This document shows, in pieces, positions 9,984 through 17,086 of a stretch of 64,000 nucleotides of DNA. The stretch spans positions 1 through 64,000 of the forward strand of contig NZ_SJNZ01000007.1 of NCBI RefSeq assembly GCF_004331155.1, given 5' to 3'. The notes beneath the pieces were generated by a model. The model searched no databases. It was not told the DNA's origin and saw only the letters and a list, made by a program, of their open reading frames with translations. Source of the stretch: Acinetobacter terrestris. Lineage in GTDB: Bacteria > Pseudomonadota > Gammaproteobacteria > Pseudomonadales > Moraxellaceae. The translations under genes and the position numbers were made by a program. Position 1 is the first letter of the stretch. The number at the start of each line of letters is the position of its first letter.

Positions 9984-11105
9984 TTATTTGGTTTTTACGA
10001 CCGCAGGCTCGGTTGCATATCGTTTACCCACTTTTTTCCATGGATTATTGCGTTGATATTTTGCCTCTAGAAAATCCAGGCCTTTCCAGTACAACGGAAC
10101 AAGTCTTTTATTCAGCACAGGTAAAGCCAACGGATTTAAACCCACCCACGGCAAAAAAGGATTTCGGCGGGCATAGGCCCACAGCTCAATCCGCGTCGAT
10201 GCATGAGTGGATTGACCGCGCGCATGAAATCCATAGGTATCGGCTACAACCAGGGTGTTGGCCTTAACTGCAAAGGCCTTGGGCTGCGCATATCCCATAG
10301 ACAGCAGTTCTTCAGGTTTGACCCGGAAAGAACCACGGCGGGTCATGGTATCGGTCTTTTCAGTAATCGATAAAGCTTTTTGGTGTTCCCAGTTTAAACG
10401 CGATTCTGTGAGCTGATGTGAACCCGGCACATAGACAAAAGGCCCCTCATCTTCAGCGACATCGGTCAAAAACAGCCAGGCTTTTACCGTTGGATGAAAG
10501 GTATCACTATGTAAATTGGTTTGTGGATCGGGACGAGCTTTACGCACATGCGATAAAATCACTTGCACATAATACATGGGCTGAACTTTGAAGCTTCCCA
10601 CATAATTAACCAGACTTTTCCACTGATGGCTTTGCAGCAATGTATTTGTTGCAGGAAGTTGATTCAGCACTTGATGATCCAGAGACATTCGACGTGTCAC
10701 GGTATCGCCTTGCAAGGTTTCCCGGGTCTCGAATTTTGTCTCCAGCAATTCCTGCTTTAACTGCTTAAATTCAGCATCGGACAAAAAATTTTCTTTTAAA
10801 ATAAAACCGTTCTGCTGAAATTGTTCAACATCTTCTAAAGCAATAAAATGAGCAAGATGTTGCCTACGCCGTTCTGCCAATTGCGCTGCTTTTTGCACCC
10901 GAAACCGGTGTAATCCCAGCTGATTAAATACAGGATTTCCAATAATTGAGTGTGATTCAAAAGATTTCGCTTCGCCAAAAAGTGTAAAAGCATCCCCCAT
11001 CAGCTTAATTGGTTTTTCTCTGACCAAAGTTTTAATTTCATTGAGCGCAACTTGGGTGCACTCATCTTGAAAAAAACTTTTGATCTTTTTTAGCGTTATT
11101 TTCAT
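9984..11105 (-). CDS. Phytanoyl-CoA dioxygenase (PhyH) family protein
   Basis: A putative Fe(II)/2-oxoglutarate-dependent oxygenase, 373 aa. The iron facial triad is visible: HSD at 199-201 gives the H-x-D pair and FHARG at 292-296 gives the distal His (294), with Arg305 placed to bind 2-oxoglutarate. WLFLTDVAEDEGPFVYVPGSH at about 210-230 is typical of PhyH proteins. The N-terminal 90 residues are helical and not recognised. The start ATG has CAGG eight bases upstream. It lies 14 bp after gshB on the same strand, so they are probably co-transcribed. The substrate is unknown; many PhyH relatives hydroxylate small amines, amino acids or lipids. Confidence 0.85.
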   Translation of the reverse strand: MKITLKKIKSFFQDECTQVALNEIKTLVREKPIKLMGDAFTLFGEAKSFESHSIIGNPVFNQLGLHRFRVQKAAQLAERRRQHLAHFIALEDVEQFQQNGFILKENFLSDAEFKQLKQELLETKFETRETLQGDTVTRRMSLDHQVLNQLPATNTLLQSHQWKSLVNYVGSFKVQPMYYVQVILSHVRKARPDPQTNLHSDTFHPTVKAWLFLTDVAEDEGPFVYVPGSHQLTESRLNWEHQKALSITEKTDTMTRRGSFRVKPEELLSMGYAQPKAFAVKANTLVVADTYGFHARGQSTHASTRIELWAYARRNPFLPWVGLNPLALPVLNKRLVPLYWKGLDFLEAKYQRNNPWKKVGKRYATEPAVVKTK

Positions 11106-11119
11106 GGATCAAACCTGAC

Positions 11120-12061
11120 TTATTTTTGACCGGCTTCTAAAACATCAAATAAATCATCCGCGATAGATGTACCAAACTGGTCATCAATTTCACGGATACA
11201 GGTTGGACTGGTGACATTGATTTCTGTCACGTAATTGCCAATCACATCTAGACCGACAAAGACCAGTCCTTTTTCTCTGAGATAAGGACCGACTTTTGCA
11301 GCAATCGCTTTGTCATTTTCAGAAAGTGGACGCGCTTGACCCAATCCACCTGCGGCCAGGTTGCCACGAACTTCGCCATTTTGCGGAATACGCGCCAAAC
11401 AGTAAGGTACAGGTTCACCATTAATCATCAAGATACGTTTATCACCCTCAACAATTTCCGGGATATAACGCTGCGCCATAATCGGTTGGGTCGCATTATT
11501 GGTCAGCATTTCAATGGTAGACCCAATATTGATACCATCTTGATATAAACGGAAAATGCCTGTACCGCCCATACCATCGAGTGGTTTTACAATGACATCG
11601 ACGTGTTCTTTCAGAAATTCACGAATCAGCGCTTCATTTGAGGTCACTAAAGTGGGTACCTGAAGCTCTGGAAACTGGGTGGCAAATAATTTTTCATTAC
11701 AGTCGCGCAGGCTTTGCGGTTTGTTAATAATCCACGCACCTTCACGTTCTGCCTGTTCCAGAATATAAGTGGTATAGACAAAGTTCATATCGAACGGTGG
11801 GTCTTTACGCATCAACACCACGTCATAATCTGCAATTGATTCTTTTTTCTTTTCACCCAATTCAAAGTAATGGTTATAGTCTTCAAATACTTTTAAGGGT
11901 GAAATTAAACCAAAAGCTTTGCCATATTCGATATATAAATCTTGCTGTAATGCATAACCCAACTCATGTCCACGACGGCTGGCTGCCCACAGCATCGCCA
12001 TAGAGGAATCTTTTTTCAGGTTTACATTTTCGATGGGATCCATCACAACAAGTACGCGCAT
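11120..12061 (-). CDS. gshB: Glutathione synthetase
   Basis: GshB ligates gamma-glutamylcysteine and glycine with ATP, the second step of glutathione synthesis, 313 aa. The N-terminal VLVVMDPIENVNLKKDSSMAM is the family signature. The ATP-grasp core shows KPLDGMGGTGIFRL and GDKRILMINGEPV, and the C-terminus has EINVTSPTCIREID. Its partner gshA is at 31892-33469 in this window, and a GST and two Dsb genes are also nearby. Transcription probably continues into the PhyH gene 14 bp downstream. Confidence 0.97.
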   Translation of the reverse strand: MRVLVVMDPIENVNLKKDSSMAMLWAASRRGHELGYALQQDLYIEYGKAFGLISPLKVFEDYNHYFELGEKKKESIADYDVVLMRKDPPFDMNFVYTTYILEQAEREGAWIINKPQSLRDCNEKLFATQFPELQVPTLVTSNEALIREFLKEHVDVIVKPLDGMGGTGIFRLYQDGINIGSTIEMLTNNATQPIMAQRYIPEIVEGDKRILMINGEPVPYCLARIPQNGEVRGNLAAGGLGQARPLSENDKAIAAKVGPYLREKGLVFVGLDVIGNYVTEINVTSPTCIREIDDQFGTSIADDLFDVLEAGQK

Positions 12062-12178
12062 ATCGATCTGCTCATATATTTTTAAATTGATAAAAGTATA
12101 ACGGAGTTTAATCTTTCTTTTTTCTCAATTTTGGTAAAGCTTTTATATGATTGTACAAAGCAGTTTCAGGAGCAGTTG

Positions 12179-12391
12179 ATGCAACAGGCAATTATTGGTT
12201 TTCATTTGGATGAGGAAAATGACTGGGTTGCAGATTTAGCCTGTGGTCATGCACAACATGTTCGGCATAATCCACCGTGGCAAAACCGTCCTTGGGTGAT
12301 GACTGAAGAAGGACGGAAAGAAAAATTAGGTGTGAGGCTAGAATGTAAAAAGTGTGAGGAACAAAATCTAGATCAAGCTATTGTCTCCTAA
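12179..12391 (+). CDS. DUF3565 domain-containing protein
   Basis: A small 70-aa protein of the DUF3565 family, recognised from IIGFHLDEENDWVADLACGHAQHVRHNPPW and RPWVMTEEGR. Cys and His residues (CGHAQHVRH near 20-30 and CKKC near 62-65) could bind a metal ion. The ATG at 12179 has a clear AGGAG eight bases upstream, so the longer in-frame start at 12131 is rejected. It is divergent from gshB and precedes the viperin gene by 70 bp on the same strand. The biochemical role is unknown. Confidence 0.85.
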   Translation: MQQAIIGFHLDEENDWVADLACGHAQHVRHNPPWQNRPWVMTEEGRKEKLGVRLECKKCEEQNLDQAIVS

Positions 12392-12461
12392 GTGTCTCCA
12401 ACTTATCAATTTTTCTAGCTTAATTTTGTTTTATCCGAAACAACTTAAAGGAAAAATTGAA

Positions 12462-13340
12462 ATGTCGAATACACCTAAAGAACTTGTTGTTAATTGGCAT
12501 ATTACTGAGGCTTGTAACTACAAATGTGATTACTGTTTTGCTAAATGGGATGGTAATAGCAAAGAAATCTTGCACTCTCAATTTAAAGTAGAGGCATTGT
12601 TTGAGCAGATTGAAAATATCAGACACTTATTAAATAAAAAATCCCAGATGATTTATTTTGACAAATTGCGCCTAAATTTAGTCGGTGGTGAAACTTTCTT
12701 ATATGGAAGGCAATTAGAGGATATCGTTAATCTATCAAAAAAATATGGTTTTAAACTTTCTGCTATTACAAATGGCAGCCTCTTTAACGTAGAAAATATC
12801 GAACTAATTGCCAAAAATTTTTCATCTATAGGTATTAGTGTTGATTCACTAAATGAGCAAACTAATTTAGCGATCGGACGTGCATCTAAAAAAGGTGTAT
12901 TTAATCCCTCTGAAGTCTTAACAGCTATTAATCACGTCAAAAAATATAGTCCAAATATAGAAATCAAAATAAATACCGTTGTGAATAAATTCAATGTTTC
13001 AGAAGACCTAAGTAATTTCATTGCTCAAATTAAACCTAAGAAATGGAAAATCTTTAAACTTTTACCAGTTTACTCAAATAAATTAGTAATTCTTGATCAG
13101 GAGTTTTCCCAATTCTTACAAAGACATTCAAATTTTGAATCAATTATAAGTGCGGAAAATAATGATGATATGACGGAATCATATTTAATGATTGATCCAC
13201 TAGGACGATTTTTTCAAAATGGTCTAGCAGACGGTTATAATTATAGTGCACCTTTATGGGAAACATCAGCTGAAATGGCCTTGCAGCAAATCAACTTTGA
13301 ATCAAAAAAATTTATAAATAGATATAAAAGAATCATTTAG
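12462..13340 (+). CDS. Prokaryotic viperin (pVip) homologue, radical SAM antiviral enzyme
   Basis: A 292-aa radical SAM protein. The [4Fe-4S] motif is C18-NYK-C22-DY-C25-F, almost identical to animal viperin (CNYKCxxCF). Other viperin landmarks follow in order: VGGETFL (74-80), TNGSL (103-107), ISVDS (125-129), IGR (138-140), KINTVVNKFNVSED (169-182), WKIFKLL (195-201), a QEF-QFLQRH stretch (213-222) and the C-terminal SYLMIDPLGRFFQNG (240-254). Viperins dehydrate a nucleoside triphosphate to its 3'-deoxy-3',4'-didehydro form, which stops viral RNA synthesis; bacterial pVips are antiphage. AAAGGA precedes the ATG by about 9 bases, so an upstream in-frame start at 12381 is rejected. The gene is much more AT-rich than its neighbours (two 60-base lines inside it each have 15 G+C), suggesting horizontal transfer. 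No nucleotide kinase gene is adjacent. The substrate base cannot be predicted here. Confidence 0.93.
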   Translation: MSNTPKELVVNWHITEACNYKCDYCFAKWDGNSKEILHSQFKVEALFEQIENIRHLLNKKSQMIYFDKLRLNLVGGETFLYGRQLEDIVNLSKKYGFKLSAITNGSLFNVENIELIAKNFSSIGISVDSLNEQTNLAIGRASKKGVFNPSEVLTAINHVKKYSPNIEIKINTVVNKFNVSEDLSNFIAQIKPKKWKIFKLLPVYSNKLVILDQEFSQFLQRHSNFESIISAENNDDMTESYLMIDPLGRFFQNGLADGYNYSAPLWETSAEMALQQINFESKKFINRYKRII

Positions 13341-13347
13341 TTATAAA

Positions 13348-13632
13348 TCATAAAAAGCTCTTAAACATCTGAAGAGCTTTTTTTTCTTCGAAAGTACATG
13401 TTTCTTCCAATATTTTGCCTTCTATGAAAAAAATGTACTTTCTAAATTCGTCTAAAGTTGCTTCACTCACCTTTTGTTTAAGCATTCGATTTCTGCTTTT
13501 TTGAATTTTCTTATAAAAGCCTTCTCGGTTTTTTGTATCAAACTCTTCACAAAAATTACTAAGCTTTCCCTTGTAGTACGCTGTAAGAAGTTGGTTAAAT
13601 TTATCAATTACTTCTTTTTGATTTAATTCCAT
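13348..13632 (-). CDS. Hypothetical protein, 94 aa, AT-rich
   Basis: I do not recognise this protein. It is small, highly charged and predicted to be helical, with many Lys, Glu and Phe residues and no membrane segment. The ATG at 13632 is chosen; a TTG two codons upstream is the alternative, and neither has a clear Shine-Dalgarno sequence. It overlaps the end of the preceding 142-aa gene by 10 bases, which implies translational coupling. It runs tail-to-tail with viperin. Base composition resembles viperin more than the core genes. Confidence 0.6.
   Translation of the reverse strand: MELNQKEVIDKFNQLLTAYYKGKLSNFCEEFDTKNREGFYKKIQKSRNRMLKQKVSEATLDEFRKYIFFIEGKILEETCTFEEKKALQMFKSFL
13352..13385. 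terminator. Bidirectional terminator between viperin and the convergent gene
   Basis: AAAAAGCTCTT at 13352-13362 and its complement at 13372-13382 flank a 9-base loop, with a run of T on the plus strand. It ends viperin transcription and overlaps the last codons of the convergent 94-aa gene. Confidence 0.8.
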
Positions 13633-14051
13633 AAACAATAACTATTTAGTCTAGATTTAATTTCTTTTGGAAGATTCACATAGTATTCATATTTATACCG
13701 CGTAATCCGCTTAACAATACATTCACAATGGCTTTCTATCCTTTTCGAAGGCCATATAGTATCTTGCGCATATTTTGATTTACATACTTTTTCATAAGTT
13801 TGTATTTTTTTATTCGTCCAATTATTTTCATCTGGATAGTTTTGGTAACCTATAAAAGCAAAAGGTATTCCTATAATCGCCGCCCAAATCCAATTTTTAT
13901 ACTTTGACTGTTTTTCCGTACCATAAAACATGAGATGGGAATTACAACTCCCACATTGATAATGCCCTGTTTTTTGAGTATCAATCATCAGTCGATTATC
14001 ACGACCACATTCACGGCAACGTATATATGCGTATTTTTCTAATTCAGACAT
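13623..14051 (-). CDS. Zinc-ribbon, single-membrane-helix protein of unknown function
   Basis: This 142-aa protein begins with a zinc-ribbon-like pair CREC (12-15) and CGSC (33-36). One hydrophobic helix at about 54-70 (WIWAAIIGIPFAFIGYQ) follows, then a roughly 70-residue tail with four more Cys (90, 109, 111, 139) and a CECIVKRITRY motif. The topology suggests a cytoplasmic zinc ribbon and an exported tail in which cysteines could pair. I cannot name the family. It overlaps the 94-aa gene and shares its AT-rich composition. The two lie between pyrE and viperin and look like a recently acquired pair. Confidence 0.65.
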   Translation of the reverse strand: MSELEKYAYIRCRECGRDNRLMIDTQKTGHYQCGSCNSHLMFYGTEKQSKYKNWIWAAIIGIPFAFIGYQNYPDENNWTNKKIQTYEKVCKSKYAQDTIWPSKRIESHCECIVKRITRYKYEYYVNLPKEIKSRLNSYCLWN

Positions 14052-14056
14052 ATTAA

Positions 14057-14081
14057 AATAAAAAAGGGCGAATATTCGCCC
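14057..14081 (-). terminator. pyrE terminator
   Basis: A perfect 16-base palindrome GGGCGAATATTCGCCC at 14066-14081 is followed on the minus strand by T6, 24 bp after the pyrE stop. This would insulate pyrE from the two AT-rich genes downstream. Confidence 0.75.
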
Positions 14082-14104
14082 AATTCTATATAAAAAATAG
14101 TATC

Positions 14105-14755
14105 TTAGATACCATATTTTACACGGTACGCTTCCATTTTCGCCAAAGCTTCTTTCTCGCCTTTAGCATCCAAGAAGTCCATTAAATCTTTCATGGTAAT
14201 TAAAGCATGAACTGGAATTTCGAGTTCTTTTTGCACTTCTTGAATTGCAGACAAGTTACCTTGACCTTTTTCTTGACGGTCTAAAGCAACCAATACACCG
14301 GCAATTTGCGCACCTGCATTTTTAAGCACAGTCACCACTTCACGAATGGCTGTACCCGCAGTGATCACATCATCAATAATCCAGACTTTTTTACCTTCAA
14401 CCGAAGCACCAACCAATACACCGCCTTCACCGTGATCTTTGGCTTCTTTACGGTTAAAGCCCCAAGGTACGCTCACGCCATGATTTTGTGACAATGCCAC
14501 CGCAGTTGCCGCTACAAACGGAATGCCTTTATACGCAGGTCCAAAAATCACTTCAACATTGTCACAAGTTGTTAATTTATCGGCATAGCCTGAAGCCAAT
14601 AGTGTTAACGCTTCACCATCATTGAGCAAACCGGCATTAAAAAAATAAGGACTCACACGACCCGATTTTAAAGTAAACTCACCAAATTTAAGCACACCAC
14701 GTGATAATGCAAGTTCGATAAAAGCTTGAGGGTTAAATTGAGCTGGCGAGGTCAT
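14105..14755 (-). CDS. pyrE: Orotate phosphoribosyltransferase
   Basis: PyrE converts orotate and PRPP to OMP in pyrimidine synthesis, 216 aa. The PRPP-binding motif VWIIDDVITAGTAIRE is near residue 120, and GLLNDGEALTLLASGYADKL and FGPAYKGIPFVAATAV are present. The ATG at 14755 has GGAG nine bases upstream; the longer frame starts at a TTG and is not supported. It is divergent from xthA, with a 40-bp gap that must hold both promoters. Confidence 0.97.
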   Translation of the reverse strand: MTSPAQFNPQAFIELALSRGVLKFGEFTLKSGRVSPYFFNAGLLNDGEALTLLASGYADKLTTCDNVEVIFGPAYKGIPFVAATAVALSQNHGVSVPWGFNRKEAKDHGEGGVLVGASVEGKKVWIIDDVITAGTAIREVVTVLKNAGAQIAGVLVALDRQEKGQGNLSAIQEVQKELEIPVHALITMKDLMDFLDAKGEKEALAKMEAYRVKYGI

Positions 14756-14795
14756 GAGGTGCTCCAAAATTCATAAATAGAGGTAAGACTTGCGC

Positions 14796-15614
14796 ATGAT
14801 ACCAAAGAGTAGCTATCCAAGTGATCAAAAAATTCTAAGAGTCGTTTCCATTAACGTAAATGGCTTACGTTCGTCAGTGACCAAAGGCTTGCTTGAATGG
14901 ATGGAACAGTCAGAAGCCGATGTGATTTGTATGCAGGAAAGCCGGATCACGCATGCGCAGTGGACTGAAAAATTTAGACCAGAAGGTTGGTACACACACC
15001 TGTTCCCTGCTGAACGTGCAGGCTATGCCGGTACAGCCATTTATAGCCGCCTACCTTTTGTTTCGGTAAAAGATGGTTTGGGTTTTGAATTGGCCGATTC
15101 TCAAGGACGCTTTATATCTGCTGAATTTGACTTAGGTCTGGAAAAACCTGTTCATATCTGCTCGCTTTATTTACCCTCAGGTTCATCAGGTGAAGAAGCG
15201 CAAGCCCGTAAAGACCACTTTTTAAATCAATACCAAGAAATTTTAAAACAGTGGCGAGATGAAGATAAATCGATCATCGTCTGCGGCGACTACAACATCG
15301 TCCATAAACGCATTGATATTAAAAACTGGACGGGCAATCAAAAGTCTTCGGGCTGTTTGCCGCATGAACGTGCCTGGCTCGATCATATCTATGATGATCT
15401 GGGTTATGTCGATACTTTCCGTGAAGTGCGTAAAGAAGCTGAACTTTACTCATGGTGGTCAAACCGCGGACAGGCCCGCGCCAAAAATGTCGGTTGGCGG
15501 ATTGATTACCAGGCCTGTTCACCCGACTGGAAAGACCGCACAATCAATGCCTGGGTCTATAAAGAAACCTGGTTCAGCGACCATGCTCCAGTGATTATTG
15601 ATTATAAAATCTAA
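14796..15614 (+). CDS. xthA: Exodeoxyribonuclease III family AP endonuclease
   Basis: An exonuclease III / AP endonuclease of the EEP superfamily, used in base-excision repair, 272 aa. Landmarks are VVSINVNGLRSSVTKGLLEW, the metal-binding CMQES glutamate, SLYLPSG, CGDYNIVHKRIDIKNW and the C-terminal SDHAPVIIDYKI with the catalytic Asp-His. The start could be this ATG or a TTG two codons earlier; a GAGG site suits the TTG better by spacing. Length and core residues are normal. Confidence 0.95.
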   Translation: MIPKSSYPSDQKILRVVSINVNGLRSSVTKGLLEWMEQSEADVICMQESRITHAQWTEKFRPEGWYTHLFPAERAGYAGTAIYSRLPFVSVKDGLGFELADSQGRFISAEFDLGLEKPVHICSLYLPSGSSGEEAQARKDHFLNQYQEILKQWRDEDKSIIVCGDYNIVHKRIDIKNWTGNQKSSGCLPHERAWLDHIYDDLGYVDTFREVRKEAELYSWWSNRGQARAKNVGWRIDYQACSPDWKDRTINAWVYKETWFSDHAPVIIDYKI

Positions 15615-15628
15615 TCAATAAGACCTAT

Positions 15629-15652
15629 TTGAGTGAACATACGTTCACTCAA
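15629..15652. promoter_or_regulatory. 24-bp palindrome upstream of the GGA-rich RNA
   Basis: TTGAGTGAAC and GTTCACTCAA form perfect 10-bp arms around ATAC. It starts 15 bp after the xthA stop, has no T tract, and lies about 65-75 bp upstream of the likely RNA start, a distance typical for an activator site. It could bind the response regulator driving the RNA, or another repressor, or act as a mRNA 3' hairpin of xthA. Confidence 0.5.
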
Positions 15653-15704
15653 TACCATCCAAAAACCTACAACACTTGACGCGTTTGAGTATTTTTATAC
15701 ACCT

Positions 15705-15882
15705 GTTTTAAGTGCATTATGGCTTCACGGCAAAGGGATACGTCAGGATGACGCAAAAGGACAGGACGCCGTAGGATGAAACAAAATAAACCACTTCGGT
15801 CGCTTATTTTGCAAGGATGTTGACAATGGACGTTGAATTGAGACCCGCATGATCAGGATGATTAAATGCGGGTTTTCTCTTT
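15705..15882 (+). ncRNA. Probable CsrB/RsmY-like small RNA (CsrA-sequestering)
   Basis: About 178 nt without an ORF contain eight GGA motifs: 15736, 15746, 15759, 15764, 15774, 15815, 15828 and 15856. Two sit in ideal hairpin loops: CGTCA-GGA-TGACG (15741-15751 region) and ATCA-GGA-TGAT inside the terminator loop. CAAAATAA pairs with TTATTTTG around 15783-15810. This arrangement, with AGGGA/AGGA sites in loops and spacers and a strong terminator, is that of CsrB, RsmY and RsmZ RNAs, which titrate the translational repressor CsrA under GacA control. The 5' end is approximate; a TTGACG lies at 15676 but its -10 spacing is poor. Confidence 0.65.
15843..15882 (+). terminator. Terminator of the GGA-rich RNA
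   Basis: ACCCGCAT (15843-15850) pairs with ATGCGGGT (15866-15873), followed by TTTCTCTTTT. The loop itself carries a GGA hairpin. Confidence 0.8.
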
Positions 15883-16065
15883 TCTAGAGCCACTAAATCC
15901 ATATTTTTAATATTAAAGTTATTCTTATCTATAACGCTATATTGGCAAATCCACATGTCAATTTCATGACATCCTGATTTAATTTTTAATACTTTTAATT
16001 CCCTCTAGAGCTTCTGGATAATTTTCGCTAGGCTATCTGGCAATCGAAAATGGAATGATCCTGTT

Positions 16066-16413
16066 ATGCTTAAAATTTATGGCATCAAAAATTGCAGTTC
16101 AATGAAGAAAGCATTCGACTTATTGACTGAGCTCGGTCTGGCCTACGAATTTCATGATTACAAGAAGCAAGGCATTGATGCTGAAACTGTAAAAAAATGG
16201 CTAGATGAAGTGGGACAAGATCTCATCCTGAATAAAAAGGGTACTACTTGGCGCAAGCTGAGCGAACAAGAACAGCAAACTGCGCTTGCCAGTCAAACCA
16301 ATTTAATTAGCGCTTTAACAACGCATAGCAGCCTGATTAAACGTCCGGTACTTGAAACAGCTTCAAGTTATATCGTCGGTTTTGATGAAAATGCATATCG
16401 GGCATTAAAATAA
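16066..16413 (+). CDS. ArsC/Spx family protein (YffB-like)
   Basis: A 115-aa thioredoxin-fold protein of the ArsC/Spx superfamily. The N-terminal IYGIKNCSSMKKAFDLL places a single Cys at residue 10, with CSSM instead of the CxxC of redox-active members. Downstream KKQGIDAETVKKWL, NKKGTTWRKL and IKRPVLE match the YffB group, for which thiol or glutathione-related roles have been proposed. It is unlikely to be a true arsenate reductase. It ends in a clear bidirectional terminator. Confidence 0.85.
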   Translation: MLKIYGIKNCSSMKKAFDLLTELGLAYEFHDYKKQGIDAETVKKWLDEVGQDLILNKKGTTWRKLSEQEQQTALASQTNLISALTTHSSLIKRPVLETASSYIVGFDENAYRALK

Positions 16414-16452
16414 TGTAGTCTGCATCACCAAGATTAGAAAAGCCTGACAATT

Positions 16453-16481
16453 AAAAAAGCCTGACTATGTCAGGCTTTTTT
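16453..16481. terminator. Bidirectional terminator
   Basis: AAAAAAGCCTGAC and its complement flank a TAT loop; serves the ArsC-like gene and the convergent DUF2147 gene. Confidence 0.85.
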
Positions 16482-16506
16482 GTTTAATCCATGTGGCTTT
16501 GCACAC

Positions 16507-16944
16507 TTAGTTTGCGCGAATCCAAGTCTGGTTACGACCTAAAGCCGCTACACCAATAAAACCACGTAATTCTAATTTTTTGCCGCCATCAACCATTTGG
16601 CCTTTTAATCGGTAAGTTTTACCTGAAGAAGGATCAAGAATAGTTCCATCTGCATAGCTTGTACCACCCGCATTTTTAAGACCATGAACAATCTTTAGGC
16701 CTCTTAAAGATTTGTTGTGATATGGACCTTCACATTTTGAACATGCTTTTTCTTCTCCAGGTGTTAACACCTGTTGAATACTCGCAGATAATGTGCCATT
16801 TTTTTGCTCAGTAAATTTTACTATCGCTTTCGGTTGTTTCGTCTTGTCATCAATCGTTTTCCAAACAGAACCATTTAGTGGATCAGCAGCATTAGCCAAA
16901 GCTGTTAATCCGAGCAATCCTAGTGCAAGTGCAATTTTTTTCAT
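16507..16944 (-). CDS. DUF2147 domain-containing secreted protein
   Basis: A 145-aa exported protein with a signal peptide (MKKIALALGLLGLTALANA) and a mature DUF2147 domain beginning DPLNGSVWKTIDDKTKQPKA. A CSKCEGPYHNKSLRGLKI stretch with two Cys may form a disulfide. It ends GFIGVAALGRNQTWIRAN, typical of the family. The ATG at 16944 follows AGGGA; the much longer upstream extension is out of character (signal peptide would be internal) and overlaps the divergent hydrolase gene. Periplasmic; function unknown. Confidence 0.88.
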   Translation of the reverse strand: MKKIALALGLLGLTALANAADPLNGSVWKTIDDKTKQPKAIVKFTEQKNGTLSASIQQVLTPGEEKACSKCEGPYHNKSLRGLKIVHGLKNAGGTSYADGTILDPSSGKTYRLKGQMVDGGKKLELRGFIGVAALGRNQTWIRAN

Positions 16945-17086
16945 TTTTTTTGTTTCCCTAGTCTGGTATAGACGGCTTAGTATTAAAAAGTCACAACATT
17001 TTTGCAATTTCTCAGTGTGACCATTTAGTGTAATCTTGTAACTTGATTTGGTAAATATCCAGTCATCCCTTAAAAGATAGAACAAG

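Noticed and set aside
12381..12461. Viperin start 27 codons upstream of the called ATG
   Set aside because: The upstream start overlaps the DUF3565 stop and has no Shine-Dalgarno; AAAGGA precedes the ATG at 12462, and the viperin core begins shortly after.
15843..15882. GGA-rich RNA terminator considered as the xthA terminator
   Set aside because: It is about 230 bp after xthA, and the intervening DNA contains a structured GGA-motif array that suggests an independent transcript.
16066..16413. Considered as a detoxifying arsenate reductase
   Set aside because: CSSM in place of the redox CxxC and Spx/YffB-like body, with no arsenic operon partners.
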